Positions 1 through 8,436 of a DNA stretch of 64,000 nt are shown one piece after another. Under the pieces are notes generated by a model. The model was not told where the DNA came from. It made no database searches and worked only from the letters and a program-made list of their open reading frames with translations. Every line of letters starts with the position of its first letter. Within the stretch, counting starts at the first letter, position 1. The DNA is from an uncultured Candidatus Saccharibacteria bacterium (GTDB lineage Bacteria > Patescibacteriota > Saccharimonadia > Saccharimonadales > Saccharimonadaceae), in contig CALISG010000022.1 in assembly GCA_938042065.1 (NCBI GenBank), forward strand, positions 3,176-67,175. The letters run 5' to 3'. Position numbers and translations under genes: made by a program.

Positions 1-89
1 TCATTCAGCCAACCGGTAAGATTATCCGGGCCGAAGTTGACGGTGATTTTGTGACTCTCGAGAGTGATATGGAGGTCGTTCATGATTGA
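1..89 (+). CDS. 3' end of an unidentified gene (partial)
   Basis: An open frame enters from the left edge (frame starting at base 3) and ends at TGA 87-89. It encodes about 28 residues ending in ESDMEVVHD. Its last 8 bases overlap the ATG at 82 of the next gene, and the GGAGG used by that gene lies inside this frame, which is typical of translationally coupled neighbours. Too little is present to identify the product; the call rests on the open frame and the overlap geometry. Confidence 0.5.
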   Translation, partial: IQPTGKIIRAEVDGDFVTLESDMEVVHD

Positions 90-666
90 GTATACTATCG
101 CTAGAGACACAGCTGATGTGGCTGGGTTCACATCTCTGTATCAGGAGGCTTTTGGCGGAGCTCCTTATTTTGAAGTGTATCCGAGATATAGGATACGCAA
201 AGAAATCTGGGGTCCCCACCTGGAAAGAGGAGTCATAGTTCTTGCAAAGGATGATGGCTCTGTCGTGGGTTTTTGCTGCGCGCTTCCCGTAGATGATGCC
301 CCTGACGATGTCAGAGAATTTCTACAAGACTCGCAAGAAATTCTCGCAGATAGCGATCAGATGTGGTATATCTCAGAGTTGGGCGTGGCTTTGAGTCATC
401 GTGGCCGAAAAATTGCCTACGCCGTGACTGAGCGATGCCTCTCTGAGGCGAATCGCCTCGGAGGCGCATACTACGTCATGAGGACGGCAGCCAAAGGATC
501 CAGCTCAAGACATATGTTCTTGAGGATGGGATCTACTGAGATTTCTAAGGTCCAAGACGTGTCGGCTCAGACGGAAGAAAACCACTCTCAGAGTACCCAG
601 CGAATTTGGCTTTATGGCAACTACAGTTTCGCGCTACAGAACATTAAATCTCTCTCCGCCTCCTGA
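82..666 (+). CDS. GNAT-family N-acetyltransferase-like protein
   Basis: A 194-residue protein that fits the acyl-CoA N-acyltransferase (GNAT) fold: a strand with VVGFCCALPV, then YISELGVALSHRGRKIAYAV, which resembles the beta4-alpha3 acetyl-CoA binding loop (consensus V.p..RGkGia..L), followed by a helix and YYVMRTAAKGSSSRHMFLRMG, like the C-terminal N..S...Y...GF segment. The substrate cannot be read from sequence. The ATG at 82 is chosen over the GTG at 64 because GGAGG (71-75) sits 6 nt before it. It overlaps the upstream gene by 8 bases. Family assignment is moderately sure; function is inference. Confidence 0.6.
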   Translation: MIEYTIARDTADVAGFTSLYQEAFGGAPYFEVYPRYRIRKEIWGPHLERGVIVLAKDDGSVVGFCCALPVDDAPDDVREFLQDSQEILADSDQMWYISELGVALSHRGRKIAYAVTERCLSEANRLGGAYYVMRTAAKGSSSRHMFLRMGSTEISKVQDVSAQTEENHSQSTQRIWLYGNYSFALQNIKSLSAS

Positions 667-710
667 CCAACCACCACGGGGCGGCATAGCGATCTTGAAA
701 GAGCGCTCCA

Positions 711-1421
711 TTACTCAATGCATTGAAATACATTTATAGTACCATAAATTGCCGCTTTTTTTCCGTAAAATGCCGCCCACTCACGGTCACCATATGAGAA
801 ATGCCACCACTCGCCGTAGAACGGCGCGAAGCCTTGTGCTATCATAGCGTCATGTAACACCTTTCTATACGAGGCTTGCTCTGGGGTCACTTTCGCAAAA
901 GTTTTAATAATATCTGGATTAGAATAGTCGGATATTTTGTTTCCCATATTGATAGGGTTATTACTACTATTGACAAGAGTTAAATCAACCGCCGCTCCCA
1001 TTGGGTGTCCAGCCACATCGGGTATAGCAATAAAATCATGGACTAGACGAATTAGTTTGTATTCTGGCATCTCGGGATTATCTCGTTGCAAGGCCGCTTT
1101 GCGTTCGCGAAAGTACTTTTCTTGTACTTTTGGGTGGCGAAAGCCATAAACAACGCGTAGTCGCAAATTGTCACCTGCCTTCAGCTGCTTATTAACCGTA
1201 GCGAGCTTTCTAGCTAATGTATCGCGCACCAAAATAGACTCACCAGTATAAACTTGCATATCCGATTGCTCGTGTTCGGCTATGATCGACGAATCGTATT
1301 TGCGTACGTTAACCAATGGTTCCTGACTATTGCCGGGCTTAGCGCTTACCATTTCGTCATAGGTTAAAATGTGCCGATTAATATAATTAGGATTTTCTTG
1401 AATTTGTTTTATTGTATTCAT
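711..1421 (-). CDS. VanX-like D-alanyl-D-alanine dipeptidase (peptidase M15D)
   Basis: A 236-residue metallopeptidase. The zinc-binding pattern of VanX/DdpX is visible: GHPMGAAVDLTL (the S/G-H-x-x-G-x-A-x-D motif supplying His and Asp) and EWWHFSYGDREWAAF (catalytic Glu plus third ligand His). The family cleaves D-Ala-D-Ala; here it may recycle wall peptides or turn over dipeptide, as no vanH/vanA genes are adjacent. The ATG at 1421 is preceded by GAGGAGG (1434-1440) at 12 nt; a frame extension to 1448 exists but would put the start before the ribosome site. A promoter at 1667-1695 and a 240-nt structured leader with a T-box-like element precede it. No signal peptide is seen, so it is probably cytoplasmic. 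Confidence 0.82.
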   Translation of the reverse strand: MNTIKQIQENPNYINRHILTYDEMVSAKPGNSQEPLVNVRKYDSSIIAEHEQSDMQVYTGESILVRDTLARKLATVNKQLKAGDNLRLRVVYGFRHPKVQEKYFRERKAALQRDNPEMPEYKLIRLVHDFIAIPDVAGHPMGAAVDLTLVNSSNNPINMGNKISDYSNPDIIKTFAKVTPEQASYRKVLHDAMIAQGFAPFYGEWWHFSYGDREWAAFYGKKAAIYGTINVFQCIE

Positions 1422-1483
1422 AGTATGATAAAACCTCCTCAGGTACAATAAATTTATATTATTTACCCAAGGAACGAGAGATC

Positions 1484-1507
1484 AAAAAAGAGACCTCCCG
1501 CGGTCCC
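1484..1507 (-). terminator. Intrinsic terminator in the vanX-like leader
   Basis: On the minus strand GGGACC-(GCGGGA)-GGTCTC forms a 6-bp stem (one G-U) followed directly by six T. It lies inside the 5' leader, about 60 nt before the dipeptidase start, and its 5' arm overlaps the T-box-like core at 1498-1516. This is the arrangement expected of a transcription attenuator. Confidence 0.65.
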
Positions 1508-1516
1508 ATCCTTGTT
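1498..1516 (-). promoter_or_regulatory. T-box-like antiterminator core
   Basis: The minus strand reads AACAAGGATGGGACCGCGG, which differs at only two positions from a common T-box antiterminator core AACAAGGGTGGTACCGCGG. The UGGN position (UGGG) is where the 3' end of an uncharged tRNA would pair. CAAGGA can pair with TCCTTG at about 1465-1471 to form the alternative to the terminator hairpin at 1484-1507. A leader of about 160 nt with several hairpins lies upstream, but I could not fold a canonical stem I with a confident specifier codon. T-boxes normally precede aminoacyl-tRNA synthetase or amino-acid genes, so this position is unusual. Confidence 0.5.
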
Positions 1517-1666
1517 CTATAATTCATTACTGGATTATAGCGCTCAGTACCGGCTCTACGATGGATCGCGATTTCGGTTGTGTGACTTTACGGCTTCACT
1601 CCCGTGGTGTATTTTGACACCCAGCTCGTTCCGGCGTGACTGGAACTCGGACGCTTTATGTTTAGG

Positions 1667-1695
1667 ATTATACATAGGAGCTATAGCTGGGTCAA
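1667..1695 (-). promoter_or_regulatory. Promoter of the vanX-like leader transcript
   Basis: Minus strand TTGACC, 17-nt spacer, TATAAT: a near-consensus sigma-70 promoter. It lies just past the 3' end of the HEPN-motif gene (which ends at 1725) and would start transcription near 1660, giving a leader of about 240 nt before the ATG at 1421. The long leader contrasts with the leaderless genes that dominate this window. Confidence 0.75.
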
Positions 1696-1724
1696 TATTT
1701 TTGGAGTTTTTAGATTTTCTTTTT

Positions 1725-2840
1725 CTATTCATTTGGCGTATCTTTCTCAATACTTTTGCTATTGATATGTTTGTTATCTCCTAATCCTATCTTGGAAGAT
1801 TGAAGGCTGTGTTGGGTAGAGAGTATGTAAGATGTTAGCTTTGGAAGTGACTCGTCTATATTTTTAATTGTCGGGCAAGCTTTGTATAATATTTCGAGAC
1901 AACTTGGTGTACTAAAATTTTTGATTATATTGGATACTAAAGATTGCTGATATTCTGCTAATTGTCTAATTACTTCGGTGTTAAAATATATATTTATATT
2001 CTGTATACCTTTTAGACTATCTACTATTTGTCCGCCAAGGATCTGTAGTTGGGCTTGTTGTTCTGGAGATAATGACAACTTCGCTGGAAGTTTAATGTCT
2101 TTTTTAATTTCCTCAGCTAGTTTTATAGCACTTTCTTTTTTCTTCTCTATAAAATGATTATGGTGAGCTGCGGCGTCTCTATACTCCTTAAGCTCATTTA
2201 ACTTGATTTTCATATCCTTCCAAGATATATCCTTTTGCAAGATTTCCTTGGCGATCACATCCCAGATAATAATAGCTTTGCATTTCTCGCTAAACTTTGT
2301 TTTGAGATCATCAAAAGAGCTGCTACTGCTTAATAATTCATTTAGATTGCTAGCAGTTAACTGACGTGAAGACCATGAGAAATCGTATCCTAGAATTTCT
2401 ATTATCTCGCCTAGAGTTAAATAAGAAACCAGTGTCTCTAAATTATTTTTGAAAATTAAATTATTTTCAGTATCCTTTGATTTACATTTGTCTAGATATT
2501 TTCCGTGCTGCAATAAAATATCATAATATGCCTCAATTAAATCAGGCAGATACAGCAGCAACTTACGCAATTGAATCTCCACTTCATAGACAGCCTTGAA
2601 AACTTCTTCTGCCCGTTTGCGAGAACTCGAATCGCTCAATATGCCTATTTTAAGATTTTCATTAATTTTAACGTATATTTGAGGATCTATTTGCTTACTG
2701 CGTTTTATTGTTACAAGAAACAGCTGTTCGGATATAGCCTCACATTTATCAGAAGAATCTTTATTGATTCCTATTCTATCTAAAATATCCTGTACTTCAC
2801 CACTAGTTTGCGCTTTTATAACTAGGACTATTTGCTGCAT
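1725..2840 (-). CDS. HEPN-motif protein, possible defence RNase
   Basis: A 371-residue, AT-rich, mostly helical protein with no assigned close family. Residues 77-100 (AEEVFKAVYEVEIQLRKLLLYL) and 210-230 (LKEYRDAAAHHNHF) match the shape of a HEPN domain of the Swt1/abortive-infection kind: a helix with E..LR and the R-x4-H motif (Arg221, His226), which in the superfamily is the metal-independent RNase site. The first 65 residues may be a separate small domain; the C-terminal 120 residues are helical. TATAAT (2847-2852 on the reverse strand) is 6 nt before the ATG, so the mRNA is probably leaderless. It sits at the edge of an island with type III restriction-modification, which agrees with a defence role; that role is inference. 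Confidence 0.55.
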   Translation of the reverse strand: MQQIVLVIKAQTSGEVQDILDRIGINKDSSDKCEAISEQLFLVTIKRSKQIDPQIYVKINENLKIGILSDSSSRKRAEEVFKAVYEVEIQLRKLLLYLPDLIEAYYDILLQHGKYLDKCKSKDTENNLIFKNNLETLVSYLTLGEIIEILGYDFSWSSRQLTASNLNELLSSSSSFDDLKTKFSEKCKAIIIWDVIAKEILQKDISWKDMKIKLNELKEYRDAAAHHNHFIEKKKESAIKLAEEIKKDIKLPAKLSLSPEQQAQLQILGGQIVDSLKGIQNINIYFNTEVIRQLAEYQQSLVSNIIKNFSTPSCLEILYKACPTIKNIDESLPKLTSYILSTQHSLQSSKIGLGDNKHINSKSIEKDTPNE

Positions 2841-2893
2841 ACGCTCATTATAACACCGAGGCGATTGATTATTGTAGTATGGGGGTAATGTAG

Positions 2894-3064
2894 CGGTCCA
2901 TTATATTAAATCTACATACAAAAAAAGACTCCGAAGAATCTTGTAGCCTCTTTGATGGTGAACTCCTCGTTTCTAATTTGGAACCAATTATAGCGGAACT
3001 GAGAAAACTTCGTAAGATATTCTATACTACCAGTCATAGTTATCAGTTAAGAACCTCTGTTTAA
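2894..3064 (+). pseudogene. Possible gene remnant without a start codon
   Basis: The stretch between the HEPN-motif gene and the gene at 3120 has one open frame of 56 codons (ending TAA 3062-3064) whose translation looks protein-like (LVSNLEPIIAELRKLRKIF), but it contains no ATG, GTG or TTG in a useful position and no ribosome site. It may be a decayed 3' end of an island gene or chance. Apart from the leaderless promoter of the HEPN-motif gene I see nothing else in 2841-3119. Confidence 0.2.
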
Positions 3065-3119
3065 TGTTAATCTCAGCTACCATATTAATATGGAATATAT
3101 ATAGTATAGAGGAATTAGT

Positions 3120-3518
3120 ATGATTAATAAGACCGATAAACAGCAAGGCTTCATTGAACTGAGAGCGAAAGGAAACAGTTTTGATACTATCGCCAAACAA
3201 TTAGAAGTGAGCAAAGGCACCTTAATAAACTGGTCACGAGACTTAGAAGATGAAATTCAAAATTATTCAGCACTAGAATTGGATGCACTTAAGGAAAAAT
3301 ATCTCATATCTAAAAAGCACCAGATACAGTCCTACGGAGAGCAACTAGCGACCGTAAGAGAGGAACTATCGAGCAGAGACCTATCTGATGTTAAAACGGA
3401 GAAATTAATCGAAGTCGAAATCAAGTTATTAGAAGCAATTAATAAACTTGGCATCACTACTACATTAACAGGTGAAGGGATGTCATTAAAGGAATTTAAT
3501 ACAAGTTGGGAGATTTAA
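3120..3518 (+). CDS. Small helix-turn-helix protein of a mobile element
   Basis: A 132-residue protein. Residues 6-40 (KQQGFIELRAKGNSFDTIAKQLEVSKGTLINW) form a clear homeodomain-like helix-turn-helix as found in resolvase C-termini and small terminase subunits; the rest (about 50-110) is charged and probably coiled-coil. GAGG at about 3109-3112 serves as ribosome site. It is followed at 2 nt by another small gene with which it probably forms an operon. No catalytic motif is visible; a DNA-binding accessory role for the integrated element is inference from context. Confidence 0.6.
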   Translation: MINKTDKQQGFIELRAKGNSFDTIAKQLEVSKGTLINWSRDLEDEIQNYSALELDALKEKYLISKKHQIQSYGEQLATVREELSSRDLSDVKTEKLIEVEIKLLEAINKLGITTTLTGEGMSLKEFNTSWEI

Positions 3519-3520
3519 AA

Positions 3521-3736
3521 ATGAAAGCAATAAGCAACGCAGAATATCTTAGATTTATAGAAGCCTACTCAAGAGTTGGCAGAGTAAAAAACGAAAAAGC
3601 ACGTTCCGCACTATATTATTTCTCCTTTTGTGTAGGCACGCTTATAGATGCAGGAGAAGCAGATATCCTAAAATTATTAGAAGAAGGATATAAGGCAGGG
3701 ATAAAAGAGATATTAGCAACAGAAAAGAGGCTATAA
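3521..3736 (+). CDS. Small hypothetical protein
   Basis: A 71-residue, mostly helical, AT-rich protein (starts MKAISNAEYLRFIEAYSRVG). I do not recognise a family. The ATG at 3521 is preferred to the in-frame TTG at 3506 because GGGAG (3508-3512) lies 8 nt before it. It begins 2 nt after the helix-turn-helix gene and ends facing the res gene (convergent, 35-nt gap). Confidence 0.5.
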   Translation: MKAISNAEYLRFIEAYSRVGRVKNEKARSALYYFSFCVGTLIDAGEADILKLLEEGYKAGIKEILATEKRL

Positions 3737-3771
3737 ATACATTCGAGGGATATTTAGAAGATAACGGACTA

Positions 3772-6609
3772 TTAGTTAGGCCATCTTAACGGAGGTTTAA
3801 ACAATTTATCCTCGAAGTCTAAAGCAAAGTCTTCCACTGTTCGTGGGTCGGTATTGAAGAATTTCAAGCCGATATTTTTTATTTCTTGGAAGCCTCTCGA
3901 CTGAACTTCTTTGAGGTATTCCTTATACGCTTTCTTGTCGTTCTCATTTTCAGTAAACACTACTTCAGAGTTTTCATTTAGCATTATCAAGGACTGCTCT
4001 TTCCAATCATCCTGAGCCAATAAATGACCGCCCTTAGGTTCAATTAAGCATTGATAATACATTTTTTTATTCAATACATCGTTGATAATAAGTAAATAAT
4101 CAGGGCTGAAACGGTGGCCATCAAATCCGAATAACCAATAATCTAGTTCATTACGAATGACATATATTTCTGAGCCTAGATATTTATTATGTAAGTTTTC
4201 TATCTGTGTAGACATCCATTTTACAAACTTCTTCTCCTCGCTCGTGCCATAGTTCTCATCATATACATACCATTCAGCGTGTTTTACATCGAATTGTAGT
4301 TCTGGATTATCGTGGTCGGTTTGGGGCTTTGCTCTTTCATCAGTAGAAATGAATATCTTCTCTCCAGTTACTGAGTCAATACTTGGGAATGAAGCCAGAT
4401 AAATAGACTTTTGTTGTGCAAATATTTCCGCTAGAGAAATAGGGCGGAAAACATTACTTCCGACAATCTTCGGCATGTTCAAATCAATCGACTTGCGAAC
4501 TTCTGGCAAAATCACAGCAACCAATAACTGCAGTTTTTCCTGAGCATTTAGAAGATGAATGTCCTTACCGTCCTCGTAGGTATATTTGATTATATAAAGT
4601 GGCAGATATTTATCGATAAGTTCATTGATGGTTTTAATCCCGATTAAATGATGTTTTAAGTTTTCAAATCTAAAGAAATCATTCTCAGAAGAAGCCAGAG
4701 CCTTCTCTATAATTGGACGACTGAAGTATTCCTCTGTAATGCGAATTTCCTTTGTATGTTGGGATGCTATAATCTGGTTCTGTTCTCTGCCAGAAAGACC
4801 ACCAGAGCGAAGATTATATGTGCTTGCTTTAATAATGCGTTTAAAGGTGGTATCAATGTCTTCATTAGTGGTTTTCTTCCTCTTCTCGGCCTGGTTCACT
4901 AAGACGAAACCTTTCTTATAGGTATCGCTTTCTAGGAAGCGTTGTTTCATAGTAATAGTTTTTCGTTCAACACCTTCGTTGATAATACCCTCGCCAAGCA
5001 AATCTTGACGTAATGTTTCGAGGAAGGTTCCAGTTTTAACGAAATGATAGACAAATGTCTCAAGAATGCGACCAGTATCATTCGGGTCGTTGTCGAACTT
5101 ACGGCGATATTTGTTATACTGAAGATTACGACCAAACATACCGCCATCATCTTCTCGATACTCTTTAGGAAGTTCGTAAGGACAATACCTTGCTCCACGA
5201 CCAATAAGTTGGATATCCTGAAGAGAAACCTTCTTTGAAGCCGAAATGTCAAAATGAACAATATCAAACAGGCTCAAAACATCCCACCCTTCATTCAAGG
5301 CGTTCACCGAAAAGATTGCACGAATTTTATTCTTAGGGTCATCAAGTTGTGGCAATAAATCAGCCTTTTCCTTCTTCTGGCTGTTATAAATCAAAGTATT
5401 CTCATGTGCGAAGTTAGCACGAATAAGCGCAGTGAAAGTCTTTAGTCCATCCCAGTCTCCTTGTTGGACTAAACCATTTCTTGGGCTTTTAATCCAGTCA
5501 AACATATCACTTATTATTTCGTGTTCGTGATTAATATTCTTCGTTTTAGCAACACGTTGCAATTCTGATAAGTCTTCCGCACGAAGCGTGCTGATTACTT
5601 CATCAAAGAATTTACGGTCTTTTTCGCTCTCTGCGATCTTAGTGGATTTGATTAGGATTACGGGGGTAAATATCACACCCATAGTCCTCTCTGCAAATAA
5701 TCGTCTGAATTCAGATAGAGCAACAGCGTTCACTATAAGTAACCGTTTCTGGTTTTCAATCTGTGTTTCAAAGTTATACAAGAATTTAACATCTTTTGAA
5801 TAGCCATCCTTATTGAAAGCGAGAAAATCATAGCGGAAGACAAGTTTATCTTCATATTTCTTATGTATCTTGTCATTGGCGAGATCGATGGTCGCAGTAA
5901 ACTCGAGAAGCATATTATCTGGATGCATATTTAATGTCGATAATACAGAAGTTTCCCAGTGTTTTTCTTCTTTAGTGGTCGTCTTGTTTTTTGACTTCGT
6001 ATCAGCATTTAGACTATGAGCCTCGTCTGCAATAATTACCATATTATTCTTTTGAAAATCTTCTATCGTCAAGGAATTCTCTTTGTCTTCCGATAAACGA
6101 TTGACTAGCGTCTGCTGACTGGTGAAGATAAAGTTAATACTATTATTACTAGATTGGGTAGGCATATTAATTTGTTTTACGCTTATTTTACGTCCATTGA
6201 TTTTTACGCCTTTTGGATTAAATAGATACTTTTCAAACTTATAATCCGTAAAATTTTTCTTAGCCTGTTCAAGGATTTGGTCTCTATGGACTAGGAATAC
6301 AAAATTATTGTAGCCCTTATTATATAGATAAAGCACGCAGGAAACCATTACAAGCGTTTTGCCAGTGCCTGTAGCCATATTGAATAGAAGATGCTTGGAA
6401 GCGGTCCTATCGTGCTCAAAAAGCCAAATAAAATGCTTTAGCGCCTCTTCCTGATATGGACGTAATTTTTTAGACGGATGCAGATTATCAGTGATGTACT
6501 CTGGTATCACAAAACTCTTAGACCAGAGTTGAAATTCGGGGTTATTCTCGATTTTTTTGAAAAGGAAATCATTGAGAGTGTCTTTGATTTTAGTCCTAGT
6601 TCTCGGCAT
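3772..6609 (-). CDS. res: Type III restriction endonuclease, Res subunit
   Basis: A 945-residue SF2 translocase-nuclease. Walker A MATGTGKT is at 78-85, Walker B ADEAH (DEAH 195-198), SF2 motif VI LIGRGARYCPYE about 475-486, and near the C-terminus SPDYLLI...LIEPKGG, the PD...E-x-K nuclease core. With Mod it cuts DNA beside unmethylated sites after ATP-dependent diffusion or translocation. The start chosen is MPRTRTK at 6609, because GGAG lies 9 nt before it inside the mod 3' end; an upstream ATG at 6624 lacks a ribosome site. It overlaps mod by 14 bases, so translation is coupled. No frameshift or loss of a key residue was found, so the enzyme looks intact. Confidence 0.93.
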   Translation of the reverse strand: MPRTRTKIKDTLNDFLFKKIENNPEFQLWSKSFVIPEYITDNLHPSKKLRPYQEEALKHFIWLFEHDRTASKHLLFNMATGTGKTLVMVSCVLYLYNKGYNNFVFLVHRDQILEQAKKNFTDYKFEKYLFNPKGVKINGRKISVKQINMPTQSSNNSINFIFTSQQTLVNRLSEDKENSLTIEDFQKNNMVIIADEAHSLNADTKSKNKTTTKEEKHWETSVLSTLNMHPDNMLLEFTATIDLANDKIHKKYEDKLVFRYDFLAFNKDGYSKDVKFLYNFETQIENQKRLLIVNAVALSEFRRLFAERTMGVIFTPVILIKSTKIAESEKDRKFFDEVISTLRAEDLSELQRVAKTKNINHEHEIISDMFDWIKSPRNGLVQQGDWDGLKTFTALIRANFAHENTLIYNSQKKEKADLLPQLDDPKNKIRAIFSVNALNEGWDVLSLFDIVHFDISASKKVSLQDIQLIGRGARYCPYELPKEYREDDGGMFGRNLQYNKYRRKFDNDPNDTGRILETFVYHFVKTGTFLETLRQDLLGEGIINEGVERKTITMKQRFLESDTYKKGFVLVNQAEKRKKTTNEDIDTTFKRIIKASTYNLRSGGLSGREQNQIIASQHTKEIRITEEYFSRPIIEKALASSENDFFRFENLKHHLIGIKTINELIDKYLPLYIIKYTYEDGKDIHLLNAQEKLQLLVAVILPEVRKSIDLNMPKIVGSNVFRPISLAEIFAQQKSIYLASFPSIDSVTGEKIFISTDERAKPQTDHDNPELQFDVKHAEWYVYDENYGTSEEKKFVKWMSTQIENLHNKYLGSEIYVIRNELDYWLFGFDGHRFSPDYLLIINDVLNKKMYYQCLIEPKGGHLLAQDDWKEQSLIMLNENSEVVFTENENDKKAYKEYLKEVQSRGFQEIKNIGLKFFNTDPRTVEDFALDFEDKLFKPPLRWPN

Positions 6610-8317
6610 CTTCTTGAACTCCATAGAAACGTTCTGTCAGAGCCATTTCATCATTGCTGACTTTATATCTTGCGTCTCGCATATCGAGCAGATTTAAGTA
6701 TAGTTGGTTCTCATCAAGGATGTCGACAAGCATATTACGACGCTGTTCCCAAGTTTTAGAGCGGAAGTTTTCATCTTTCTCAAATTCTTTCTTGTCGAAA
6801 AAGAATTTCAAGAAAGCATTCTTCTGCATGTCCGAATAGACTTCTTTCACGTCACTGATTGAAGTTACTTCCATCAATCTGTCTAGGAAGGATTGGTTGT
6901 ATTTTTTGAGTTCAAAATAGCAGAAGGAACTTCCATCTATTACCTTTGTCAATCGTTTCATCATTACATCGATATGTTCTTCTAGTTGTTCACAAACTAT
7001 AAACTTTCTACTATAACCCTGTTCTTTGTTAGCCTCGATAACGGCGTGTGCTGTGGTTCCAGAGCCAGCAAAAAAGTCAAGCACAATATCATTATCACCA
7101 CTCATAATTTTTATGATATCTTCGACTGCATAAAGCGATTTAGGATAACTAAAATCATTTTTTCCGATGATGCCTTTTAGAAGATTTGTTCCATTAAATT
7201 CAGATTGATATTTCTTGGCAATCCAAACATTTTTCAAGACCTGCTGTTCGTAATACTTGTGATATAAAATCACTTTCCCATCAACAATTTCTGCTTTGAA
7301 AGATTTACTATCATTTAACTCATCAAATGTCGTTTTTATATTTTTCCAAGAAAAATCACCTGTATTAGTCGTCGGATATAGTTCGTAGGCGTCATCTATT
7401 TTAGTAGAAGTAATTGTCTTTAAATCCTTACTGACATAGATAGGATACCAGTTTTCTGGACGAGCCTGTTTAGACCATACTGCCCTTGCTCGAATATATG
7501 GTTCCCACCTATAAGCACCTTTTTCATCTCTTTCAGTGAATGTCGCCTTAACCTCATCATCAATAGCAACCTGTTGAAAATTTGCTTTCTCTTTATTCTT
7601 TGCATAAACTAACAAGAACTCACTATTCTCTGAGAAGAATTTTGCTTGGTTACGACCTTTTGGATTGTGCTGAACGGTGATAATAGATAGCCTATTATCT
7701 CTACCAAAAATTTCGTCCGCAATAACTCCAAGATAGAAAAGTTCACAATGGTCAATTGCAATAGTTATAAAGCCATCTTCACGAAGCAGTTCTCGTGCAA
7801 CTTCAAGCCTATTTTTCATAAATACCAACCAAGAAGAATGGTTAAAGGTATTATTGTAAGAAAAGATGTTTTCATCGCCTCCAGTATTGTAAGGAGGGTC
7901 AATATAAATTAGTTTTACTTGTTTGGATAAACGTTCTCTCAACGAGAAAAGAGTAAGTAGATTGTTGCCTTTTATTACTAAATTTTGCTTTAGTTTCCCA
8001 TTATCATCAAACAATTCAATGTCACTATTAGCGGTGAGAGCGACCTCGCCATTTTTATCAACATATTTAAAATTCGTAAGGACTTTTGGTTCTTCAAGAG
8101 TGTCAATATCCCTCTTGTCGACTTCCAGATGCAAAAAGCGCTCATCCCTCCCAACATCCTCTTTATTCATACCAGCCTCAAGGACAGTATCCTTAAATGG
8201 GAAGTTTAGAACTATATCAGGTGCATTTGCTAAATAATTGCCAGTTTGATTAGAGAATAGACCAATACGATTACTATATATCGTAAAGCGTCCTTTTTTT
8301 AGAGAGTTGTCGCTCAT
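6596..8317 (-). CDS. mod: Type III DNA adenine methyltransferase, Mod subunit
   Basis: A 573-residue beta-class N6-adenine methyltransferase: catalytic motif IV DPPYNTGGDEN at 140-150 precedes the AdoMet motif I DFFAGSGTT at 414-422, the order typical of type III Mod. The region between (about 190-390) is the target-recognition domain. It protects host DNA and gives sequence specificity to Res. AAAGGA lies 6 nt before the ATG. The promoter has TATAAT at 8357-8362 on the minus strand, with a 14-bp palindrome just upstream of it, and a MerR-like regulator is encoded divergently. Confidence 0.95.
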   Translation of the reverse strand: MSDNSLKKGRFTIYSNRIGLFSNQTGNYLANAPDIVLNFPFKDTVLEAGMNKEDVGRDERFLHLEVDKRDIDTLEEPKVLTNFKYVDKNGEVALTANSDIELFDDNGKLKQNLVIKGNNLLTLFSLRERLSKQVKLIYIDPPYNTGGDENIFSYNNTFNHSSWLVFMKNRLEVARELLREDGFITIAIDHCELFYLGVIADEIFGRDNRLSIITVQHNPKGRNQAKFFSENSEFLLVYAKNKEKANFQQVAIDDEVKATFTERDEKGAYRWEPYIRARAVWSKQARPENWYPIYVSKDLKTITSTKIDDAYELYPTTNTGDFSWKNIKTTFDELNDSKSFKAEIVDGKVILYHKYYEQQVLKNVWIAKKYQSEFNGTNLLKGIIGKNDFSYPKSLYAVEDIIKIMSGDNDIVLDFFAGSGTTAHAVIEANKEQGYSRKFIVCEQLEEHIDVMMKRLTKVIDGSSFCYFELKKYNQSFLDRLMEVTSISDVKEVYSDMQKNAFLKFFFDKKEFEKDENFRSKTWEQRRNMLVDILDENQLYLNLLDMRDARYKVSNDEMALTERFYGVQEDAEN

Positions 8318-8366
8318 AGTTTATCCTTTATGTAAATTAACAAGTCCTTTTCAATTATTATACTAG

Positions 8367-8380
8367 AAAAATCGATTTTT
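8367..8380. promoter_or_regulatory. Palindrome in the mod promoter, candidate operator
   Basis: AAAAATCGATTTTT is a perfect 14-bp palindrome starting 4 bp upstream of the mod -10 box (8357-8362), i.e. within the expected -35/-10 spacer. MerR-type regulators bind dyads in that spacer, and a MerR-like gene starts 57 bp away in the opposite direction. An operator role is inference from position. Confidence 0.4.
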
Positions 8381-8400
8381 TATCTTTACAAAAGTAGGTC

Positions 8401-8430
8401 TTGCATAAAAATCTTACAATATGGTATAAT
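8401..8430 (+). promoter_or_regulatory. Promoter of the MerR-like gene (leaderless)
   Basis: TTGCAT, 18-nt spacer, TATAAT, then 6 nt to the ATG at 8437. Transcription would start at or within a base of the start codon, leaving no ribosome site. Confidence 0.7.
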
Positions 8431-8436
8431 TTATGT

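Noticed and set aside
64..81. Longer GNAT start at GTG 64
   Set aside because: The GGAGG at 71-75 lies inside this extension and is correctly spaced for the ATG at 82.
1512..1784. Open frame on the plus strand opposite the vanX-like leader
   Set aside because: It runs antisense through a promoter, T-box-like core and leader hairpins; no ribosome site or protein-like composition.
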